Both the position numbers and the translations under genes were made by a program. From positions 1-60,413 of the forward strand of contig JAKPOQ010000023.1 in assembly GCA_029547745.1 (NCBI GenBank): a stretch of 60,413 nt of DNA, read 5' to 3'. Below, piece by piece: positions 55,701-60,413 of this stretch. How positions within the stretch are numbered: position 1 is the stretch's first letter; each line of letters begins with the position of its first letter. This DNA is from Actinomycetes bacterium. Lineage in GTDB: Bacteria > Actinomycetota > Thermoleophilia > UBA2241. A model generated the notes under the pieces. The model did no database searches and was not told where the DNA came from. It saw only the letters and a list, made by a program, of their open reading frames with translations.

Positions 55701-56830
55701 GGACGCTGCTCCAGGGCCGCAAGGAGGCGCCCGGCCACGGCCGCCGGCGTCAGCGCCCGCCAGTACAGGGCGAGCGCGGCCACGCCAAGAGCGCCACGCA
55801 GACGTTCGTCGAGGAGGCGCTCGACCGTGGCCGCCAAGGCCCGGCCGTCGCCAGGCGACACCAGCAGGGCGTCGACGCCGTCCTGGAGCAGCTCCCTGGC
55901 GGCGGCGGAGTCGCCCGTGACGACCGGCCGGCCGCAGGCGAGCGCCTCGTGGACCTTGGTCGGGACGACGCGCCGCGCCTTGGCGGACGTGCCGAACGCG
56001 CCCAGGCACACGTCGGCGGCGAGCGTCCGGGCGCGAAGCTGCGCCGGCGACTGCATGCCGACCCACTCCACGTTCTCGAGCGCGAGCCGCGCCGCCTCCG
56101 CACGCAGGGTCGCCGAAAGCTGACCCTCGCCGGCGAGGACGAAGCGCACCGGCCGGTCGCGAAGACGCGCCGCCGCGGCCAGCACCGTGTCGGCGCCGTG
56201 GAGCGGGCTCCACTTCCCGTACTGGAACACGACGAGCGGCTCGCCCGCCGAAAGGGGGCGGGCGGCGCCCGTCGCCTGCGGCTCCGGCAACGCCCCGACC
56301 GGCACGACCGCGAGACGCTCCCGCGGGACACCGAACCGGCTCCCGTAGAAGACCGCCTGCTCCCCCGTGTCCGCAAGGACGAGGTCGGCGCAGCCGAAGG
56401 CGACACGGTCGGCCACGGCAAGCGCTCCCCCGAGCGCCGAGCGCTCGGCGACCAGACCCCGGTCGGCGCTGAACGTGTCGCCGAGCGACACCAGGGGGTC
56501 GAAGACGAGCCGCGCCCGGCGCACGCCGGCGACGACCCTGGCGAAGGGCACGACCAGGTGGCCCGGGTAGCCGACGATGACGGCATCGGCGGCAAGGCGA
56601 CGGCGGTGCTGCGCCGCAAGCCGCGCGTGGGCGGCGAGCACGCCGCCCGCGACGCGCGCGGCGCCCGCCCCCGTCGCCATCGCCGCCGCGTCCAGAGCCG
56701 GCAGCGGGGCGCGGAACTCATGCACCGTCACGCCTCGCTCGCGCAGCCCGGCCAGCAGGACCGCGTTGCGCGGGTGATCGGGATCGTACGTCCCGAAGTA
56801 GGCGACGGCCCCGGTCACGGCCCCGGTCAC
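55697..56830 (-). CDS. Glycosyltransferase family 4-like
   Basis: VVFQYGKWSPLHGADTVLAAAARL...VEWVGMQSPAQLRARTLAADVCLGAFGTSAKARRVVPTKVHEALACGRPVVTGDS. Start ambiguous (GTG 56830 or 56818). Confidence 0.85.
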   Translation of the reverse strand: MTGAVTGAVAYFGTYDPDHPRNAVLLAGLRERGVTVHEFRAPLPALDAAAMATGAGAARVAGGVLAAHARLAAQHRRRLAADAVIVGYPGHLVVPFARVVAGVRRARLVFDPLVSLGDTFSADRGLVAERSALGGALAVADRVAFGCADLVLADTGEQAVFYGSRFGVPRERLAVVPVGALPEPQATGAARPLSAGEPLVVFQYGKWSPLHGADTVLAAAARLRDRPVRFVLAGEGQLSATLRAEAARLALENVEWVGMQSPAQLRARTLAADVCLGAFGTSAKARRVVPTKVHEALACGRPVVTGDSAAARELLQDGVDALLVSPGDGRALAATVERLLDERLRGALGVAALALYWRALTPAAVAGRLLAALEQRP

Positions 56831-56846
56831 GGCTCCGCTCGGGGGA

Positions 56847-57956
56847 TCACGTCGCGGCGCGTCCCGCGGCGGCCGTGACCGCTCCCCCGGGCTCCCGGTC
56901 GGCCCCCGGACCGGGGGCTCCATCGGTCTGCCCGGAGCCGACTCCGTCGGTCTGCCCGGGTTCGGCTCCGTCGGTCTGCCTGGGGCCGACCTTCGCAGCT
57001 GCGGTCTCATTCTCGCCGGGTCCCACGACCCGTTCGACGCCGCCGGGCTCGGGCCCGCTCCCGGCCCTGGAGTTCACGATGAGCTCGCTGAGCAGACCGA
57101 GCGAGACGAGCTGCACGCCGACGACGATGAGAAGGACGCCGAGCAGAAGCAGGGGCCGGTCGCTGAGCGGATGACCGAAGGCGAGCTTGTCGACGGTGAG
57201 GTACACGCTGATGACAAGCCCGGCGAGGAAGAGCAAGGTCCCGATGCCTCCGAACAGGTGCTGGGGTCGGCTGCGATAGTGGCCGAGGAACAGAACCGTC
57301 AGGAGGTCGAGGTACCCGCGAGCGAAGCGCTGCCAGCCATACTTCGACTTGCCCGTCGTCCTCCGTCGATGCGCGACGCGCACCTCACCGACACGGAAGC
57401 CCTGCTGTGCCGCCACCACCGGGATGTAGCGGTGCAGCTCGCCGTAGATCGCCACCGAGTCGACGACCTCGCGCCGATAAGCCTTGAACCCGCAGTTGAA
57501 GTCGTGGAGCGGGATGCCGGTGGTCCGCCGCACGGTCCAGTTGAAGAACCGCGAGGGTACCTTCTTGCCGGCCGGGTCCTGGCGCGCCTGCTTCCAGCCC
57601 GACACGAGGTCGTACCCCTCATCGAGCGCGGCGAGCAGCTTGCCGATCTCGCGCGGGTCGTCCTGGCGGTCGCCGTCCATCGTCACCACGACCCCGCCAC
57701 GCGAGGCGGCGAACCCGTGGGCGAGCGCCGCCGCCTTGCCGAAGTTGCGCCGGAGCTTGACGATGCGCACGTCTGCGCGGCCAGTCGCGAGGCGTTCCAT
57801 CTCGGCGAAGGAACCGTCCGTCGAACCGTCGTCGACGAACACGACCTCGTACGGGCGGCCGAGCTCGCCGAGCGCGGTATCGAGCTCGTCGAGCAGCGGC
57901 GCGAGACTGGCGACCTCGTTGTAGACGGGGATGACAAGCGAGAGAAGACCGTCCAT
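56847..57956 (-). CDS. Glycosyltransferase family 2 (DPM1/GtrB-like) with C-terminal TMs and repeat tail
   Basis: LVIPVYNEVASLAPLLDEL, VFVDDGSTDGS, FGKAAALAHGF, MDGDRQDDP. Confidence 0.92.
   Translation of the reverse strand: MDGLLSLVIPVYNEVASLAPLLDELDTALGELGRPYEVVFVDDGSTDGSFAEMERLATGRADVRIVKLRRNFGKAAALAHGFAASRGGVVVTMDGDRQDDPREIGKLLAALDEGYDLVSGWKQARQDPAGKKVPSRFFNWTVRRTTGIPLHDFNCGFKAYRREVVDSVAIYGELHRYIPVVAAQQGFRVGEVRVAHRRRTTGKSKYGWQRFARGYLDLLTVLFLGHYRSRPQHLFGGIGTLLFLAGLVISVYLTVDKLAFGHPLSDRPLLLLGVLLIVVGVQLVSLGLLSELIVNSRAGSGPEPGGVERVVGPGENETAAAKVGPRQTDGAEPGQTDGVGSGQTDGAPGPGADREPGGAVTAAAGRAAT
56918..56989 (-). repeat. 24-bp tandem repeat, 3 copies, coding for a QTDG octapeptide
   Basis: CTCCRTCGGTCTGCCYGGNNYCGR x3 encodes QTDGAEPG/QTDGVGSG/QTDGAPGP. 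Confidence 0.9.
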
Positions 57957-57979
57957 GACGGCCCCAAAGGATACAACCT

Positions 57980-58012
57980 GGGGGCGGGCGGCCGGTACGG
58001 CCGCCCGCCCCC
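57980..58012 (-). terminator. 15-bp perfect GC hairpin downstream of the 58014-58259 gene
   Basis: GGGGGCGGGCGGCCG-GTA-CGGCCGCCCGCCCCC. Confidence 0.55.
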
Positions 58013-58013
58013 G

Positions 58014-58259
58014 CTACCGCCGCCCTCTCGCCTGCGCCTCGTCCGCGTGGCCGGCGACGTCGTCCGGCGGCTCGAGCCCGTCTTCCTGCCCCGCTCCCGC
58101 CAGGAGGTCGAAGGTACGGCGGCCGATCACGACCACGCTCTCGTTCACGTCGCTGTTGAGCAGCGCCGCGAGACGCGGGTTCGCGACCTTCAGCTTCATG
58201 CCGAAGAAGTCGATCTCGTTCTGGCCGGAGCCGCTCGCCTGATCGTCTGCACTGCTCAT
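58014..58259 (-). CDS. Small hypothetical protein (81 aa)
   Basis: MSSADDQASGSGQNEIDFFGMKLKVANPRLAALLNSDVNESVVVIGRRTFDLLAG...; no family recognised. Confidence 0.55.
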   Translation of the reverse strand: MSSADDQASGSGQNEIDFFGMKLKVANPRLAALLNSDVNESVVVIGRRTFDLLAGAGQEDGLEPPDDVAGHADEAQARGRR

Positions 58260-58303
58260 CGCTTCGCCTATCGGCCGTTCTGGCTGATCTCTTAGCCAGG
58301 CAG

Positions 58304-58366
58304 GCGGATGTACCAGCCCGCCGAGCGCATGTACGAGTCCGGCGAGCGGATGTACCAGCCCGGCGA
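58304..58366 (+). repeat. 21-bp tandem repeat, 3 copies, immediately upstream of a -35
   Basis: GCGGATGTACCAGCCCGCCGA / GCGCATGTACGAGTCCGGCGA / GCGGATGTACCAGCCCGGCGA. Confidence 0.92.
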
Positions 58367-58395
58367 TTGCCGTCCTCACCGTGCTGCGCTAGGAT
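58367..58395 (+). promoter_or_regulatory. Candidate sigma70-type promoter for the B12 riboswitch transcript
   Basis: TTGCCG (58367-58372), 17-bp spacer, TAGGAT (58390-58395). Confidence 0.5.
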
Positions 58396-58423
58396 CACGA
58401 CCGCCAATCATCATCGATGGCGC

Positions 58424-58591
58424 GCGGCTAGTGCCCTCGAGGGAAGCCGGTGTGAATCCGGCGCGGTCCCGCCGCTGTGACCGGTCGCCGCCTCTGCGTT
58501 CTCCTGTAGGAGAGTCACTGGACCTGACGGTCCGGGAAGGCAGCGGAGGCGTGTGTGGTACGACCGGGAGCCAGAAAACCTGCTGAGCCGC
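58424..58591 (+). ncRNA. Cobalamin (AdoCbl-type) riboswitch aptamer
   Basis: GAGGGAAGCCGGTGTGAATCCGGCGCGGTCCCGCCGCTGTGACCGG and GGGAGCCAGAAAACCTGC match the conserved B12-element boxes. P1 = GCGGCT/AGCCGC. Confidence 0.93.
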
Positions 58592-58640
58592 CTGCGAAGC
58601 TGTTTCCCACGCGGATGGGTGCTCGCACGAGCGGACGATC

Positions 58641-58674
58641 ACCCCGTTGTGAGAACAGCGGGGTTTGCTTCGTT
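58641..58674 (+). terminator. Candidate intrinsic terminator in the riboswitch expression platform
   Basis: ACCCCGTTGT-GAGA-ACAGCGGGGT followed by TTGCTTCGTT (weak T-tract). Confidence 0.5.
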
Positions 58675-58730
58675 AAGCAGCAACAGCTTCGCACGGATGG
58701 GCGAGCGCCCGGCGCCGGAAAGGAGTCCCC

Positions 58731-59861
58731 ATGCTGCGACGCTCTACCCTCCTCTCGCGAATCACACTCGCCACACTCACTGCACTGGCCCTCTTCGCGC
58801 TGGCGGCCCCGGCGGCGTTCGCCGTGTCGACCGCGGTGCGTGTGGAAGGGTCGCCCTACGAGGTCGCGCCGGAGACCACCGTGAGCGTCCCCGACTCCGG
58901 GACGGTAGTCGACACCGACGGCACGTCGTTCAGCTACCGAACGGGGGCGAACGCGCTCGCCGCTCTGGACCGCGCCGCAGCGTTGCGCGGATTCATCTAC
59001 AGCTTCAACACCTTGTACGGCGCCCCGTTCCTCGAGATGGTCGCCGGGCTCAGCGCCGACCCGTCCGACTGGTCAAACGGCTGGACATACATGGTGAACG
59101 GGGTCGGGTACCCGATCCTCGACATGGGCGCGGCGGACTGCATCCTGCGTACGGGCGACCGCGTCGTGTTCACCCAGAACCCCGACGCGACGTTCTCGCG
59201 TGGCGCGAAGCTCCTGCGGCTTCGCCTTGCTCCCAGGCCCGGGGTCGAGCCCGGCGACACGATCCGCATCACTGTGGTCGGCGACGACGTCGCCAAGGCG
59301 AACAGCGCCGCCGAGGCGGAGCGCTGGGGTCTCGACCCGGTCGCCGATCCCAGCTTGGTCGAACCCCCTGCGGGGTTCGCCGCCGTGCCCGGCGCTACCC
59401 TCCACGTAGGCAGCCGCGTGTATGTCGACGGCGCCGGCGACGCGGCCGACGGCACAGTCGCGATCTCCGACCTGCCCAGAGGCACCTACGGCGTCTGGGC
59501 CGAGGTGGCGATGGACGATTCGTTCAGCTACGTGCGCTCCGCCGTGACGCGGATCGATGTGAACGACGGCGCCAGGATCTCCGGGCTGCGCGTGAGCCCG
59601 TCGCCCTACCGCGCCGGTCGCCGTATGGCGATCCGCTTCCGTCTCGACAAGCGGGCCACCGTCAGCGCCCGGATCGTGAACAACAAGGGGCGCGTCGTGG
59701 CCAAGCTGGGGGCCCGCACGCTGAATGCCGGTTCGCGCATCCTCTACTGGGGAGGCAGGGCCCAGACCGCGCTGACCTCCCACCTGACGGTGAAGGTGCA
59801 GAGCGTCGACAGTTGGAGCCGCAGCGTCACTGCTACGACGAGCGTGAGAGTGGTGCGCTGA
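58731..59861 (+). CDS. Exported DUF4430 (transcobalamin C-terminal-like) protein
   Basis: Signal peptide; TGANALAALDRAAALRGFIYSFNTLYGAPFLEMVAGL...NGWTYMVNGVGYPILDMGAADCILRTGDRVVF. SD AAAGGAG. C-terminal Ig/FlgD-like segment. Confidence 0.85.
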   Translation: MLRRSTLLSRITLATLTALALFALAAPAAFAVSTAVRVEGSPYEVAPETTVSVPDSGTVVDTDGTSFSYRTGANALAALDRAAALRGFIYSFNTLYGAPFLEMVAGLSADPSDWSNGWTYMVNGVGYPILDMGAADCILRTGDRVVFTQNPDATFSRGAKLLRLRLAPRPGVEPGDTIRITVVGDDVAKANSAAEAERWGLDPVADPSLVEPPAGFAAVPGATLHVGSRVYVDGAGDAADGTVAISDLPRGTYGVWAEVAMDDSFSYVRSAVTRIDVNDGARISGLRVSPSPYRAGRRMAIRFRLDKRATVSARIVNNKGRVVAKLGARTLNAGSRILYWGGRAQTALTSHLTVKVQSVDSWSRSVTATTSVRVVR

Positions 59862-59862
59862 C

Positions 59863-60413
59863 GTGAGCACGGCACGCTCGCCGGTGCCGCGGCCCTTCGG
59901 TCGCGGTCTGCTCAGGGTCGGCGCCCTGGCGGCGTTGCTCGCCGCGCTGCTCGTCATGGCCGCCTGCGGCGGCGGTGGCGAGCGCGGCACGGCGGCGAGC
60001 GACGGACGGACCCCGGAGGACGGCGAGATCCGTCTTGTCGTGTCGCGCGACTTCGGCGCCGAGGTGCTGCGCGACGTCGTCGTGCCGGCCGAGGCGCCGA
60101 CCGACGTCCTGCGCGTGCTTGCCGAGAACGCGGAGCTCGACACCGGCTATGGCGGGCAGTTCGTCAACGGCATCGACGGGCTGAAGTCCACGTTCGGCGG
60201 CGGCAGCGCCGACGCCGCTGACTGGTTCTACTGGGTGGACGGCGTCCTCGGCGACGTCGGCGCCGCCGACTGGAAGCTCAAGGGCGGCGAGACCGTCTGG
60301 TGGGACTACCACCGCTGGGCCGACGCCATGATGCTCCCGCTCGCCCTCCATGCGTTCCCGCGCCCGTACACAGGGCGGCCACTCGCGGTGACGGCCGCGG
60401 CCGACGTCGCCGG
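59863..60413 (+). CDS. DUF4430-containing lipoprotein (3' truncated by window edge)
   Basis: Lipobox LLVMAACGGG; DWFYWVDGVLGDVGAADWKLKGGETVWWDYHRW. Confidence 0.85.
   Translation, partial: MSTARSPVPRPFGRGLLRVGALAALLAALLVMAACGGGGERGTAASDGRTPEDGEIRLVVSRDFGAEVLRDVVVPAEAPTDVLRVLAENAELDTGYGGQFVNGIDGLKSTFGGGSADAADWFYWVDGVLGDVGAADWKLKGGETVWWDYHRWADAMMLPLALHAFPRPYTGRPLAVTAAADVA

Noticed and set aside
54711-56213. 500-aa version of the UPF0104-like protein
   Set aside because: The first 171 residues are off-frame GT4 sequence; GTG 55700 gives a chained overlap and a normal N-terminus.
58304-58366. CRISPR array interpretation of the 21-bp repeats (also considered for 22601-22666 and 56918-56989)
   Set aside because: Units are directly tandem without unique spacers and no cas genes are present.

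Overview
The window is about 60 kb of very GC-rich, gene-dense actinobacterial-type chromosome (phylum inferred from gene content and codon usage, not proven). I saw no tRNA, rRNA, CRISPR array, IS element or prophage module. Recognisable blocks, left to right: (1) end of an Ig-like secreted protein; (2) a complete minus-strand phosphate block phoB-phoR-pstSCAB-phoU; (3) a FAD amino-acid dehydrogenase, a HAD phosphatase, and a UspA/NRAMP pair; (4) a CadC-like ArsR regulator overlapping a CadA/ZntA P-type ATPase; (5) redoxin, rubrerythrin, DUF2207, SGNH and SDR genes; (6) MFS and TetR-MMPL exporters; (7) XpaC-TelA and an RDD/zinc-ribbon protein; (8) DUF5131, MsrB, cupin and a glutaredoxin-DUF302 fusion; (9) a second DadA-like oxidoreductase; (10) a FAS-II block fabZ-fabH-fabD-fabG-fabF-accD-accA without acpP; (11) an ECF sigma/anti-sigma pair; (12) a heterodimeric ABC exporter; (13) NUDIX, MBL, PIG-V-like and DUF2079 genes and a glycosyltransferase block; (14) at the right edge, a cobalamin riboswitch driving two tandem DUF4430 (transcobalamin C-terminal-like) exported proteins. 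The best candidate for an under-described system is (14): a B12-regulated extracellular cobalamin-capture module with a promoter abutted by three 21-bp repeats and a plausible attenuation platform. Other strong signals: a G6 run where one base decides whether accD stops at accA or overlaps it by 182 nt; 11-bp direct repeats upstream of both pstS and phoB; and a recurring set of long perfect hairpins at gene boundaries, two with the stop codon in the loop.
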